A stretch of DNA of 64,000 nucleotides from Deferribacteres bacterium (GCA_020633675.1 JACKDE010000005.1:248001-312000); one strand, 5' to 3'; shown: positions 16,522 through 26,517, counted from the stretch's first letter. Notes: generated by a model not told the origin, from the sequence alone. Numbers and translations are program-made.

Positions 16522-17295
16522 ATGAGACGTTCCAGCCTGTTATTGTTGCTGATGAGTTGCCTGCTGTTCAGCAGTACGACTGTTTTTGCGCAGGAAGCAA
16601 CCAAAAAAGAAGAAATGGCCAAGGTTCGCAAGGAGTTGCGGCGTGTCGAGCCCACTTCGGAGCGTGCGATGTTCGAACTGGAACGTTCCATGGAATCGCT
16701 GGAGCGATCCATGGAAGCATTAGAAGGCTTTGAGATGCCTCCAATGCCGGAAATGCCGGTGCTTGCTGCAATGCCCCCCATGCCGGAATTTCCGGAAATG
16801 CCTGTGATTGCTGAAATCGCGCCAATTCATATCGAGATTCCGGAAATCAATATCGCTGAGATTGTCATCCCGGAGATTGCGCCAATTGACATTCCGGAGA
16901 TCGACGTGGCGATTCCAGCTATTGCCGCCCCGGATTTTGATTTTGATAGGTCTTATTATGTTGCAGAATACAGCGTCTCGCGTGAATTCCGGCGGCTGAG
17001 TGAAACGGAAGAGTTGCGCGTGCAGGCGCTGAAAACGATTGCCCGCCAAAGCGATAATGAAGCACTGGACATGTTTGAGAAAGTCTTAACGCAAGACGAA
17101 AGTGCTGCTGTGCGCTACCATGCAGTGCGCATGCTGCGGGCCCATCTCGACAATGAACGTGCAATCGATCTTTTGGCAGACCGTGCGCAAAACGATCCAC
17201 ATCCGACCGTGAAAAAAACAGCCATCCGCTTGCTCGGCAAAAGCGGTTCGCCTCGCGCTGTCACCATTTTGCAAAAAATCATTCAGGGTAATTAG
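16522..17295 (+). CDS. Exported HEAT-repeat protein with Pro/Ile/Glu repeat region
   Basis: The start at 16522 has GGAGG six bases upstream and gives a signal peptide (MRRSSLLLLLMSCLLFSSTTVFA, cleaved before QEAT). Residues about 30-65 form a charged helix with SMESLERSMEAL. Residues 70-135 are a low-complexity segment built from MPxMP units changing to IPEI/IAEI units. Residues 150-257 hold two or three HEAT-type helix pairs (DESAAVRYHAVRMLRAH, DPHPTVKKTAIRLLGKSG). It resembles secreted HEAT-repeat proteins that act as scaffolds; no enzymatic motif is visible. Function unknown. It stands alone between two terminators. Confidence 0.75.
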   Translation: MRRSSLLLLLMSCLLFSSTTVFAQEATKKEEMAKVRKELRRVEPTSERAMFELERSMESLERSMEALEGFEMPPMPEMPVLAAMPPMPEFPEMPVIAEIAPIHIEIPEINIAEIVIPEIAPIDIPEIDVAIPAIAAPDFDFDRSYYVAEYSVSREFRRLSETEELRVQALKTIARQSDNEALDMFEKVLTQDESAAVRYHAVRMLRAHLDNERAIDLLADRAQNDPHPTVKKTAIRLLGKSGSPRAVTILQKIIQGN

Positions 17296-17436
17296 CACTG
17301 CAACTTTTCGATTCTTGCGGTCGTCTCTACTACTCCAGATGACGTAACGGCCTCACTCTCAACCAGCGCATTACACAGTGCTGGTTGAATTTACATAAAA
17401 TCTCCTTCCACGAGATGACCATTGGGTCAAAGCTAT

Positions 17437-17466
17437 GAAGCCCCGCTTTTGTGGGGCTTCTTTATT
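17437..17466. terminator. Bidirectional terminator between the HEAT gene and aroA
   Basis: GAAGCCCC pairs with GGGGCTTC around GCTTTTGT, with T-rich DNA on the plus-strand side and A-rich DNA before the hairpin. It lies between convergent genes and may serve both. Confidence 0.75.
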
Positions 17467-17501
17467 GCATCGCTTCCTTCAGCGTTCGAATTTCATTTTT
17501 T

Positions 17502-18782
17502 CTAAAAAGTCACCAACTCTTCTATTTGCTGAAAAAACTCAGGATACGATACACCCGCAGCCTCTGCGCCCTCGATCAAGGACTCACCTTCCGCCACCAA
17601 CCCTGCGATGGCAAACGCCATGGCAATGCGATGATCTCCATGTGAATCGAGATGAGCGCCGTGCAATTTGGTGGGTCCTTCCACTTCAAAACCGTCTTGC
17701 CACTCACGTACGCGCGCTCCCATTTTCTGCAAGTTTTCAACGATGGTGTGGATACGGTCAGATTCTTTTATGCGCAATTCGCCAACATCTTCAAATCGGC
17801 TGGTGCCTTCTGCCTGGCTGGCCAACACCGCCAACAGCGGAATCTCGTCGATCACCAATGGAACTTCCTTGCCGCTGATCGAAAATGCCTGCAACTGGCT
17901 CGATGCAACCACAAGATCAGCCATTTCTTCGCCATTGTGCAAATCGATGCTTTCGAGTGCGAGGCGTGCCCCGGCCCGTTGCATGATTTTGAGTGCATAG
18001 CTGCGGGTCGCGTTCAATCCTACATTGTATAAACTAAGGTTGCTGTCCGGCAGCAAAAATGCAGCGCCCATCCAAAAAATCGCCGAGGAGAAGTCTCCCG
18101 GCACCACAATTTTGCCTGCCTGTAAAGGCGCGGCTTGTAACGCTATGCGGTTTTTCTCACTGCTCACCGGCACGCCCATATGCCGCAACAGGCGTTCGGT
18201 GTGATCACGCGAGACGGATGGCTGCAAGACCGAAGTTTCTCCCTCCGCAAACAGCCCGGCCAGTAACACAGCCGACTTGACCTGCGCGGAAGCAACAGTC
18301 ATTTCGTAAGAAATCGGCGCCAACTTGCCGCCACGGATCGTCAGTGGTGCTTTGCCGTTTTGTGTGCTTATTTCAGCACCCATTTGCTGCAGCGGTTTCA
18401 CGATGCGTTCCATCGGCCGGGCACGCAGGCTCGCATCTCCGTCTATGGTAGACGCAAACCTTTGGCCAGCCAGAATCCCGGACAGCAGACGCATGGTGGT
18501 GCCGGAATTGCCAGCGTCGAGCACTTTGGCTGGTTGCTGCAAACCATCCTTGCCCTTACCACGCACAACTGTGGCAAAGCCATCCGCCGCAATCTCAATA
18601 CCCATCGCGCGCAGGCAGTCCGCCGTACGATGCACATCCTGCGCAGTCGATAAGCCGTCGATCACCGAATCGCCGTCGGCCAGAGCCGCTAACATCAACG
18701 CACGGTGGGAAACCGATTTGTCGCCAGGCACGGAAAGCTTGCCATCAATTTTTTTTGCCGGAATAATCTTTTCAGTCGCCAT
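17502..18782 (-). CDS. aroA: 3-phosphoshikimate 1-carboxyvinyltransferase (EPSP synthase)
   Basis: Joins phosphoenolpyruvate to shikimate 3-phosphate in the aromatic amino acid pathway. The 426-residue protein shows PGDKSVSHRALMLAAL (phosphoshikimate and PEP contacts), LDAGNSGTTMRLLSG, SRDHTERLLRHMG, and ELRIKESDRI with the catalytic Glu/Lys/Asp set, followed by DHRIAMAFAIAGL near the C-terminus. Length and motif order are complete. No other aro gene is adjacent. The upstream ribosome site is weak. Confidence 0.96.
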   Translation of the reverse strand: MATEKIIPAKKIDGKLSVPGDKSVSHRALMLAALADGDSVIDGLSTAQDVHRTADCLRAMGIEIAADGFATVVRGKGKDGLQQPAKVLDAGNSGTTMRLLSGILAGQRFASTIDGDASLRARPMERIVKPLQQMGAEISTQNGKAPLTIRGGKLAPISYEMTVASAQVKSAVLLAGLFAEGETSVLQPSVSRDHTERLLRHMGVPVSSEKNRIALQAAPLQAGKIVVPGDFSSAIFWMGAAFLLPDSNLSLYNVGLNATRSYALKIMQRAGARLALESIDLHNGEEMADLVVASSQLQAFSISGKEVPLVIDEIPLLAVLASQAEGTSRFEDVGELRIKESDRIHTIVENLQKMGARVREWQDGFEVEGPTKLHGAHLDSHGDHRIAMAFAIAGLVAEGESLIEGAEAAGVSYPEFFQQIEELVTF

Positions 18783-19133
18783 TCTTTTTCTACCCGTTTT
18801 TCATTTCTTGCAGGCACAAACCTGATCGTTCGTAGCACTGTTTGTTCATGCATTAATCCAATAGTATACAACCTTTTGCCACAGGAAAACAAGTCCGAAT
18901 CTCATGAATCCCCGGCTTTTTAGCAAATGCCTATCGAAAAAGATAATCGGCCTCTTCGGCATTTCAAAAAAGCCATCGTTTTCAATAGGTGGAAACGCAT
19001 GCTGCATTGTGTATACTGTGCGCATCAATTCTGAAATTTATTTTGCACGACAGATTCCCTGCAATTTCAAATTAGAGTGTGGAAAGTACATTCCGACATT
19101 TCGATAAAGATCGAAGAGCACAGGAGATACATC
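18783..19133. other. Intergenic region, divergent promoters of aroA and the methyltransferase
   Basis: About 350 bp without a supported gene. It must contain the divergent promoters for aroA and the methyltransferase gene. No clear operator, riboswitch or repeat was recognised. Confidence 0.4.
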
Positions 19134-19976
19134 ATGCAACCGCGTTTACAGAAAAAATTCCGCCGCTATGATTGGGACCGGGCGGCCGAATATTACCAAA
19201 AGTACTGGCAGAAGCAGCTCAAGCCAGCACAGGACAAAATTTTGCAAATGGCAAACCTGCGCCCTGGCGAGCGAGTACTCGATCTTGCCTGCGGCACAGG
19301 ACTCGTAACTTTGCAGGCTGCCGCAAGCGTTGGCCGGCGTGGCCGGACAGTCGGTACCGATATTTCGGAAATGATGGTGCAGAAGGCAGCGCACCTGGCT
19401 GAACAAGCCGGCTATACACAAGCCTCGTTTTTGCGAATGGATGCGGAAAAAATTTGCTTCAATGATGCTGCATTTGATGTCGCGTTCTGCGCGTTAGGTT
19501 TGATGTATCTGGCCGATCCGTTGCAAGCATTGCGTGAGATGCGCCGCGTGCTCAGGCCGGGCGGTCGTGCTGTTGCGGCAGTTTGGGGCCAGCGCAGCAA
19601 ATGCGGCTGGGCGGAGGTTTTTCCGATCGTCGACGCCCGGATTAAAACGGATGTCAGTCCATTGTTTTTTCAATTGGGTACCGGCGACGGCCTCGCATTG
19701 CATTTTCACATGGGCGGCTTCGAAGAAATCGAAAGCACGCGCATCGCCACCCGGCTTTTTTATCCTTCAGCGGAGGCAGCCTGCGCAGCCGTATTTCAGG
19801 GTGGTCCGGTTGCACTGGCGCATGCAAATCTGGATGAGCCAGCACGCAGTCAAGTCTGCAAGGCATATCTCGAATCCATCGAATCCTTTCGCGAAGGGGA
19901 CGGCTACCGCATTCCCGGCGAATTTGTGATAGTGAAAGGCCGGAAAGCCAGACAAATACGCCCGGCATCAAATTAG
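19134..19976 (+). CDS. Class I SAM-dependent methyltransferase
   Basis: The start at 19134 has AGGAG eight bases upstream. Motif I VLDLACGTGLVTLQAA, post-I acidic GTDISEMMV, motif II FDVAFCALGLMYLADP and motif III LRPGGRAVAAVWG define a UbiE/UbiG-like class I fold over residues 45-165. The C-terminal third contains a segment (about 190-245) expected to select the substrate. The substrate cannot be told from sequence. It stands alone, 350 bp from aroA. Confidence 0.85.
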   Translation: MQPRLQKKFRRYDWDRAAEYYQKYWQKQLKPAQDKILQMANLRPGERVLDLACGTGLVTLQAAASVGRRGRTVGTDISEMMVQKAAHLAEQAGYTQASFLRMDAEKICFNDAAFDVAFCALGLMYLADPLQALREMRRVLRPGGRAVAAVWGQRSKCGWAEVFPIVDARIKTDVSPLFFQLGTGDGLALHFHMGGFEEIESTRIATRLFYPSAEAACAAVFQGGPVALAHANLDEPARSQVCKAYLESIESFREGDGYRIPGEFVIVKGRKARQIRPASN

Positions 19977-20003
19977 GGCCAGCGAAAAATTAATGGAGAA
20001 AAT

Positions 20004-20285
20004 ATGTTGAACAGAGTACTGACCATCAGCTTTTTTGTTTTGACTTTCATCGTGCGCGGAGTGTTGATTGGCAACGCGATTGCCGACAATGGTGTCGCGC
20101 AAAAACTGCAGACTGAAGTTGCTGAATGCTGCGGTTACGAGCATACGCTTTTGGAGCGATGTGATCGAGATAGCCTTGACCACATTTTCATCGCAAAATG
20201 CACCTTCTTTCGGATCCCGCTTCTTGCGGATAAAAATTTTTGGCCACAATCAGTTCGGCAATTCTACCCTGATCTGTTCCGATAG
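20004..20285 (+). CDS. Small hypothetical ORF, uncertain
   Basis: A 93-codon ORF with GGAG seven bases before its ATG and a hydrophobic N-terminus (MLNRVLTISFFVLTFIVRGVLIG) that could be a signal anchor. The rest has four Cys but no recognised family. It lies 27 bp after the methyltransferase stop. The hairpin at 20274-20310 overlaps its end. It may be a decayed gene. Confidence 0.3.
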   Translation: MLNRVLTISFFVLTFIVRGVLIGNAIADNGVAQKLQTEVAECCGYEHTLLERCDRDSLDHIFIAKCTFFRIPLLADKNFWPQSVRQFYPDLFR

Positions 20286-20310
20286 CACATTTTGATGTGC
20301 TCGGAAACAG
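20274..20310. terminator. Hairpin, possible terminator or operator
   Basis: CTGTTCCGATAGCACAT pairs with ATGTGCTCGGAAACAG, with one bulge on each side and a 4-base loop. No T-run follows, so its role is open. Confidence 0.4.
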
Positions 20311-20492
20311 GATAAGCCGCCAAAATTTCAGGTTAGAATTCTTTCCAAAATTTTTTGGGGAATAATCGCTTATTTGATCTGTATGGAAAGTAGCGCGCAT
20401 GAAGCAAAAACGTTCATCGGCACAGGCGAACAAGGAGTGAACCGCTTTTGCTGAGTTGAAATCAGGACGCACTACAAACAGGAGAGCTTCCC

Positions 20493-22895
20493 ATGCAAAG
20501 ATCACCTTTCCGAACAAAGCGATGGCCCCTATCCCTGACTGCCACCCTGTTGCTTTTGCTGCTGAGTAGCACACTCAAAGGCATGCACAACAATGAAGAG
20601 ACCAAAGATACCGACCTGACGCTGTCACCATACTTTTTCATTGTCAGCGACGATCCTGCCATCGATCAAATGCCGCTCAAGTCGACAGCGGTCAAAGTAA
20701 ACATCTCCGGCGTTATCGCTGATGTGACCGTCAAGCAGATCTATCAAAATCAGGGCAAAAAAGCGCTCGAAGCGCTTTACACTTTTCCAGCGTCAACACG
20801 CGCAGCGGTCTATGGCATGACGATGTCCATTGGCGAGCGCACCATCGTCGCAAAAATCGACCGGCGCGAGCAAGCCCGGCAGAGTTATGAACAGGCCCGC
20901 CAGCAGGGCCAAAGTGCTTCCTTGCTTGAGCAGCAGCGCCCGAACGTGTTTCAGATGAATGTTGCCAACATCATGCCCGGCGACAGCATCGAAGTCGAGC
21001 TCAAATACACAGAATTGCTGGTACCGGAAAATGGCCAGTACGAATTTGTCTATCCGACCGTTGTTGGTCCGCGCTATTCAAATGTGCCAGGCGAAGCTGC
21101 GATTGGCGGTGAAAACTGGGTCGCCAACCCATACTTGCACGCCGACGAACAGCCCACTTCCACGCTCAAAATTGAAGCGCGACTACAGGCAGGCATGCCG
21201 ATTCAGCAACTGAGTTGCGTCTCGCACAGTGTCGACATTGGCTACAGTGGAAAAACGGCTGCGCAGCTCTCGCTGTCGCCGGAGGAGCAGTATGGTGGCA
21301 ATCGCGATTTTATTTTGCGCTACCAACTGGCAGGACAAGCGATCGAAAGCGGTCTGCTTCTGCATCGTGGCGCGGACGAAAACCATTTTTTGCTGATGCT
21401 TGAGCCGCCGGAACGCGTGAACGCTATCGAAGTAACGGCGCGCGAATACATATTTATCGTCGATGTCTCCGGCTCGATGCACGGCTTCCCGCTTGATGTT
21501 TCGAAAGCGCTGCTGCGCGAGCTGATCGGCAAACTGCGACCAGGCGATCACTTTAATGTTCTGCTTTTTGCCAGTAGCTCCGAGATTTTATCAGCGCACT
21601 CTTTGCCAGCCAATCAAGCCAACATCGACAAAGCATTGCAGTTGATCGGCAACCAGCGGGGCGGTGGTGGCACCGAGATTTTGCCCGCGCTGCAGCGTGC
21701 GCTGGCATTGCCGCGCGCAGAGGAAGCAGCTTCCCGCACCATCATTATCGCGACGGATGGCTATGTGCGCGTTGAGCCCGAAGTGCTCGATTTAATTCGC
21801 AAAAACCTGGGGACCGCCAACTTGTTTGCATTTGGCATCGGCAAAAGTGTCAATCGCCATTTGATCGAAGGCATGGCACACGCAGGCATGGGCGAGCCGT
21901 TTGTGATGACCAGCGAAACCGAAGCACGGCGCCAGGCCAAACGTTTTGCCGAGATGGTGCAGTCGCCGGTTTTGACGCAGGTTCAAATCGATTTCGGACA
22001 GTTCGACGCCTACGATATCGAGCCGCTATCGGTACCCGATGTGCTGGCGCAGCGCCCGGTGCTCGTTTTTGGCAAATGGCGTGGAAAAGCGCGCGGCATC
22101 ATTCGAGTGAATGGGCATAGCGGAAAGGGTCGCTATGAAAAAAAATTGGTTGTGCAGGATTTCGCTGCGGCAGCCAACAATTCAGCGTTGCGATATTTGT
22201 GGGCGCGGCACCGGCTGAAATCGCTTGCCGATTACAACCTGCTCAAAAATGGTCATGACAACGAACTGATCGAACAAATCACCTCGCTGGGGCTACACTA
22301 CAATTTGCTTTCCGCTTACACATCATTCGTCGCAATCGACAGTGAAGTCCGCAACGCAGATGGCCATTCCACACAAATTAAGCAGCCTTTGCCAATGCCA
22401 GAGGGCGTCTCCAATCTCGCTATCGCCGGCGGTTTCGCTCCTGCTGGCATACAAATGCTTAAAAAAGGCAATGCAGGCGCCGCGCCGGTCCAATCAGCCG
22501 TCGCGTTCGAGCGCGAGGCGACACGATCGCTGGATGCTGCGCTCCCGGAAATGGCGCCATCGGATGCAATGCTTTTGGTTCCCGGTTCGCTTAAAATTGC
22601 CAAAATTTCAATTCAGGGCGCTTTGTCCGAAACTGAAATACGAGCTGAATTCGAGCAGCATCGATTGGAGCTCGGCAGGGTACTTCAAGAGATTAGCCGG
22701 ACACGTCCAAATTCGGGATTAAAACTTGTTATTGAACTCAAAATTAACCGAAATGGAAAAGTCAGTGGTGCGCAAATTTTAAATGGCTCTGCAAATTTGC
22801 AAGCGATTGAGAAGCAGATAATCGGTATGCTGGTTAACCTGCGTTTTCCTTCAAAATCCGCAAATAGCACGGCGAAAATCACGCTGACATTTTAG
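20493..22895 (+). CDS. VIT and VWA domain protein with TonB-like C-terminal domain
   Basis: An 800-residue exported protein with an N-terminal hydrophobic segment (about 10-30). Residues 60-180 form a VIT domain (VTVKQIYQNQGKKALEALYTFP, then NVFQMNVANIMPGDSIEVELKY). A VWA domain begins near residue 318 with an intact MIDAS, DVSGSMHG, so metal-dependent ligand binding is likely. The last 80 residues (LKLVIELKINRNGKVSGAQIL, then LRFPS) resemble the TonB/AgmX-type C-terminal domain. The architecture is like bacterial inter-alpha-trypsin inhibitor homologues, but no LPxTG sorting motif is present. The start has GGAG upstream. Function is unknown; an envelope adhesion or scaffold role is plausible. 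Confidence 0.85.
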   Translation: MQRSPFRTKRWPLSLTATLLLLLLSSTLKGMHNNEETKDTDLTLSPYFFIVSDDPAIDQMPLKSTAVKVNISGVIADVTVKQIYQNQGKKALEALYTFPASTRAAVYGMTMSIGERTIVAKIDRREQARQSYEQARQQGQSASLLEQQRPNVFQMNVANIMPGDSIEVELKYTELLVPENGQYEFVYPTVVGPRYSNVPGEAAIGGENWVANPYLHADEQPTSTLKIEARLQAGMPIQQLSCVSHSVDIGYSGKTAAQLSLSPEEQYGGNRDFILRYQLAGQAIESGLLLHRGADENHFLLMLEPPERVNAIEVTAREYIFIVDVSGSMHGFPLDVSKALLRELIGKLRPGDHFNVLLFASSSEILSAHSLPANQANIDKALQLIGNQRGGGGTEILPALQRALALPRAEEAASRTIIIATDGYVRVEPEVLDLIRKNLGTANLFAFGIGKSVNRHLIEGMAHAGMGEPFVMTSETEARRQAKRFAEMVQSPVLTQVQIDFGQFDAYDIEPLSVPDVLAQRPVLVFGKWRGKARGIIRVNGHSGKGRYEKKLVVQDFAAAANNSALRYLWARHRLKSLADYNLLKNGHDNELIEQITSLGLHYNLLSAYTSFVAIDSEVRNADGHSTQIKQPLPMPEGVSNLAIAGGFAPAGIQMLKKGNAGAAPVQSAVAFEREATRSLDAALPEMAPSDAMLLVPGSLKIAKISIQGALSETEIRAEFEQHRLELGRVLQEISRTRPNSGLKLVIELKINRNGKVSGAQILNGSANLQAIEKQIIGMLVNLRFPSKSANSTAKITLTF

Positions 22896-22987
22896 CTGGC
22901 AGGTGCTGCAAAAAGACTTTAGGATAACCGGAGCACATTTCAAAACAATCCATAAAGTGCTTTCGAATTTGCGCTTGTTCATCATAA

Positions 22988-23036
22988 CGAAAAAGGCAGG
23001 ACACTTTGCAATGTCCCGCCTTTTCGTGTTTTTTAT
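22988..23036. terminator. Terminator between convergent genes
   Basis: CGAAAAAGGCAGGACA pairs with TGTCCCGCCTTTTCG around an 8-base loop and is followed by GTTTTTTAT on the plus strand. The A-rich left side could let it serve the minus strand too. Confidence 0.8.
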
Positions 23037-23061
23037 GGGGAGGATTCTTTAGTCAAAATCG

Positions 23062-26000
23062 CTATTCGCCACCATCATCACTGCCAGCTTGCTCTTCTGT
23101 TTCGATATACACCGCTGGAATATTCGCCTCACGTACCAGCGCATTGAAGGCAGGCAAATCGGTTGCCATCACCTGGCGCAATGTTTCGAGTTGAGCATTG
23201 ATCTGCTGGGTTAGTTCATCACGCACCGCCACCATCGAGTCAGTGGGACGGAAATCACCGCGTGCAGCGACACCGGAAACCGCAGCAAGCTTGTTGTTGA
23301 GCCGGATCGGAAAATTGAGTGGATCCTGACCGCTTTGGTTTTTGGTTTGATAGAGCGCTTCTTCCACTTCTTTGATTTTGGCCAGCAACGCCTTGCTGGC
23401 TTTCTTGATCGTATCCGCATCAGCGACGCCCTTGAGCCGCTTGCTGACGCTGTTGACTTGCGCACGTGCATCGCGGATTTGCTTGATAGCCTGATGCGTT
23501 TCGGTCAATTTATCGCGAATGCCGACCAGGAATTCAAATTGTGCTTGTATATCCTGCCTGGAAGAAGTCGAACGCGGATCCTGCAAAATCTCAAAATCGA
23601 CCGTCACCGAATCGCTGCCGGCAATCAGGCGTGCCTGATACTGCCCGGGCACCGCTTTCGGGCCTGAGGTATTGCCGGCCCACATAATCAGGCCAGGGAA
23701 GGTTTCTGCATCGGCATAGCGCATATCCCACACAAACTGATTCATGCCCGCTTTGAGCGCCATCCGGTCGCGGCGGTTGCGGCTTTTGGGATTGTAAGTC
23801 GCAATCACACTGCCATCGTTTTCCAAAATTCGCAGGGCAGCCTTGGCACTGTCGGGCAAATCCTTGAAATAATAGCGCAGCACCACACCGTTCGGTGGAT
23901 TTGCACCGGCATTTTCCGGGGTAAAAAAGCCGCCTCCCCCAGACATCCGGTAACTCGGCCTCGGCTTGAAAAAGTGCATTTTATTCTGTGCAATTTCATC
24001 GGTAAGCTGATGCAGTGGTGTCAAATCATCGACAATCCAAAAGGAGCGTCCCTGGGTTGCGACCACCAAGTCATTGTTTTTAATGGTCAAATCGGTAATC
24101 GGCACAACCGGCAGATTGAGTTGGAACGATTTCCAGGTCGCACCGTCATCAAACGAGATGTACATGCCCGATTCGGTACCGGCATACAGCAAGCCCTGGC
24201 GTGCCGGATCTGCGCGGACCACGCGCGTGAAGTGCAATGGATCGATGCCGGTGGTGATTTTTTTCCAGGTTTTGCCGAAATCGCTGGTTTTGTACAAATA
24301 CGGTGCGAAGTCATCCGATTTGTAGCGCGTTCCCGCGACGTACAAACCACCGGCATGAAACGGATCGGCCTCGATACTGTTGATCTGTATCCATTCGGGC
24401 ATCATTTTAGCGGGAGGCGTGACGTTTTGCCAATTCGCACCGCCATCCTGGGTGAGGTAAATCAGCCCATCATCCGAGCCTGTCCAAATGACACCTTGCT
24501 GTAGCGGACTTTCGGCAACCGTAAAAATGGTGCAATAATATTCGACGCCAGTATTGTCCTTGGTGATCGGGCCGCCGGATGGGCCGAGTTTGCCGGGATC
24601 ATTGCGGGTTAAATCCGGACTGATCGGTTCCCAGGTTTGGCCATCGTTGCTGGTTTTGAACAAAATGTTGCCGGCCGTGTACAGCGTGTTGTTGTCGTGA
24701 ACAGAATACAAAATCGGGAAATTCCATTGAAAGCGGTATTTCATTCCTTCTGCGCCATACCCCATCGGATTATCCGGCCAGACATTGACCAGGCGACTCT
24801 CGCCGGTTTTGTGATCGACGCGTTCGAGATAGCCGCCGTATGAACCACCGTAGACGATGTCCGGATTTTCAGCGTGTGGCGCCAGCCAGCCGCTCTCGCC
24901 TCCCGCGGTCGACTCCCAATCGCTTTCGGTGATCGAGCCGCCATCACTGCGGCTGAGTATGCGTACTGTCGAGTTATCCTGCTGCGCACCCAAAACGCGA
25001 TAAGGAAAATGGTTGTCCGTCGTCACGCGATAAAACTGGGCAGTCGGTTGATTGTGGTAGGTGCTCCAGCCCTCGCCGGCATCGAAGCTGACTTGCGCGC
25101 CACCGTCATCGCCGATAATCATGCGGCTCGGGTCTTCCGGCGCAATCCATAAATCGTGGTGATCGCCGTGCGGGGTGCGAATGCGTTCGTAGGTTTTGCC
25201 GCCATCTTTTGAGCGCCAAAACGCTACATTCAGCACGTACACAATATCCTCATTTTGGGGGTCGGCATATATGCGAGTGTAGTACCAGGCACGCTGGCGC
25301 AGATTGCGTTCCTTGTTGATGCGGCTCCAGGTTTCGCCGCCATCTTCCGAGCGAAACACACCTCCCTCTTTAGCTTCGACGATAGCCCATACGCGATTGG
25401 GATTGGCAGGCGAGACCGTCACACCGATGATGCCAAGGGTGCCTCCCGGGAATCCTTCTTTCTTCGTCAAATCTTCCCAGGTGTCGCCGCCGTCGGTCGA
25501 CTTCCACAATTTCGAGCCTTCACCGCCGCTCTCCAGACTGTAGGGGGTGCGGATAACGCGCCAGGTGCTGGCATAAAGAATGCGCGGGTTGCTCGGATCC
25601 ATCAGCAAATCGATTGCACCAGCCTGTTTATCGGCAAATAGCACACGCTCCCAGGTTGCGCCGCCATCTTTGCTGCGATAAACGCCACGCTCTTCACCCG
25701 GTCCAAAAAGATGCCCCAGCACGGCTGCATAGACCACATCCGGATTTTTCGGATGAATGCGAATGCGTGGGATATGACGTGAGTCCTTCAAGCCGATTGA
25801 TTTCCAGGTTTTGCCCGCATCGACCGATTTCCACATGCCATAGCCGTGCGAAACATTGCCGCGCACGGTTTTCTCACCGCCGCCGACATAAATGACGTTA
25901 TTGTCCCAATCGCTAACCGCAACAGCGCCGATGGAACCGCCGAAGAAGCCGTCGGAAATGTTTTTCCAGCTCTGCCCGCCATCGACCGTGCGCCACACAC

Positions 26001-26232
26001 CGCCGCCGACGCTACCAAAATAAAACAGCGTAGGTTTGCCGGGAACGCCGGTTACTGCTGCCGACCGGCCACCACGGTACGGTCCGATACTGCGATAACT
26101 CAGTGCGCTGTAAAGGCTTTCATCAAACGTCTTTGTTTTTTGCGCATAGCTGTCCGGCAGCAGCACAAAGCAAAGTACTGCCACGCACACCGCCAATAGC
26201 AGACGGTTACGCGATGAATTCTTTGTCAACAT
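23062..26232 (-). CDS. VPS10/sortilin-type BNR-repeat propeller protein, exported
   Basis: A very large secreted protein (1056 residues from ATG 26232, with GGAGGG five bases upstream). The signal peptide runs MLTKNSSRNRLLLAVCVAVLC to about SYAQ. Residues 35-740 contain at least ten Asp-box/BNR blades, for example WRTVDGGQSWKNI, YRSKDGGATWERV, WKSTDGGDTWEDL, FRSEDGGETWSRI and YLTQDGGANWQNV. They form the two stacked propellers typical of proteins named glycosyl hydrolase or sortilin-like. A C-terminal portion (about 800-1056) has beta then coiled-coil character (KQIRDARAQVNSVSKRLKG). No catalytic glycosidase residues are obvious, so the hydrolase name is by family custom. The long N-terminal extension of the open frame is unlikely to be translated. 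Confidence 0.85.
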   Translation of the reverse strand: MLTKNSSRNRLLLAVCVAVLCFVLLPDSYAQKTKTFDESLYSALSYRSIGPYRGGRSAAVTGVPGKPTLFYFGSVGGGVWRTVDGGQSWKNISDGFFGGSIGAVAVSDWDNNVIYVGGGEKTVRGNVSHGYGMWKSVDAGKTWKSIGLKDSRHIPRIRIHPKNPDVVYAAVLGHLFGPGEERGVYRSKDGGATWERVLFADKQAGAIDLLMDPSNPRILYASTWRVIRTPYSLESGGEGSKLWKSTDGGDTWEDLTKKEGFPGGTLGIIGVTVSPANPNRVWAIVEAKEGGVFRSEDGGETWSRINKERNLRQRAWYYTRIYADPQNEDIVYVLNVAFWRSKDGGKTYERIRTPHGDHHDLWIAPEDPSRMIIGDDGGAQVSFDAGEGWSTYHNQPTAQFYRVTTDNHFPYRVLGAQQDNSTVRILSRSDGGSITESDWESTAGGESGWLAPHAENPDIVYGGSYGGYLERVDHKTGESRLVNVWPDNPMGYGAEGMKYRFQWNFPILYSVHDNNTLYTAGNILFKTSNDGQTWEPISPDLTRNDPGKLGPSGGPITKDNTGVEYYCTIFTVAESPLQQGVIWTGSDDGLIYLTQDGGANWQNVTPPAKMMPEWIQINSIEADPFHAGGLYVAGTRYKSDDFAPYLYKTSDFGKTWKKITTGIDPLHFTRVVRADPARQGLLYAGTESGMYISFDDGATWKSFQLNLPVVPITDLTIKNNDLVVATQGRSFWIVDDLTPLHQLTDEIAQNKMHFFKPRPSYRMSGGGGFFTPENAGANPPNGVVLRYYFKDLPDSAKAALRILENDGSVIATYNPKSRNRRDRMALKAGMNQFVWDMRYADAETFPGLIMWAGNTSGPKAVPGQYQARLIAGSDSVTVDFEILQDPRSTSSRQDIQAQFEFLVGIRDKLTETHQAIKQIRDARAQVNSVSKRLKGVADADTIKKASKALLAKIKEVEEALYQTKNQSGQDPLNFPIRLNNKLAAVSGVAARGDFRPTDSMVAVRDELTQQINAQLETLRQVMATDLPAFNALVREANIPAVYIETEEQAGSDDGGE

Positions 26233-26383
26233 GACCACCCTCCACGAGATAGGAGTTTGCAAACTGGATTTTCTTAAATTTTGAGCAGGTTCTTGATAAT
26301 AGCATTGCGGGCAAGATTTGGCAAATGCTACTTGACGAATGAAGGGAGTAAGCGAAAAAATGAGGATAATTTGGAATTCATCT

Positions 26384-26506
26384 CGGGGTTGTCCCAAAGC
26401 ATATAATCTTGTAGTGATAACACAATATGTGGTAGGGACATGGCGCGCCATGTCCCTACCAATGAAAACCTATCCGCTATTGCATGTTTTTGGGCAGTCC
26501 CGGGCA
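26384..26506. repeat. MITE-like palindromic element, family 2, copy 1
   Basis: Core palindrome GGTAGGGACATGGCGCGCCA followed by TGTCCCTACC, flanked by imperfect inverted ends (GGTTGTCCCAAAGCAT and ATGTTTTTGGGCAGTCCC). The same arrangement in the opposite orientation occurs at 36775-36892, including flanking CAATATGTGGTAGGG. Non-coding, between two genes. Confidence 0.65.
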
Positions 26507-26517
26507 AACTGCAACGT

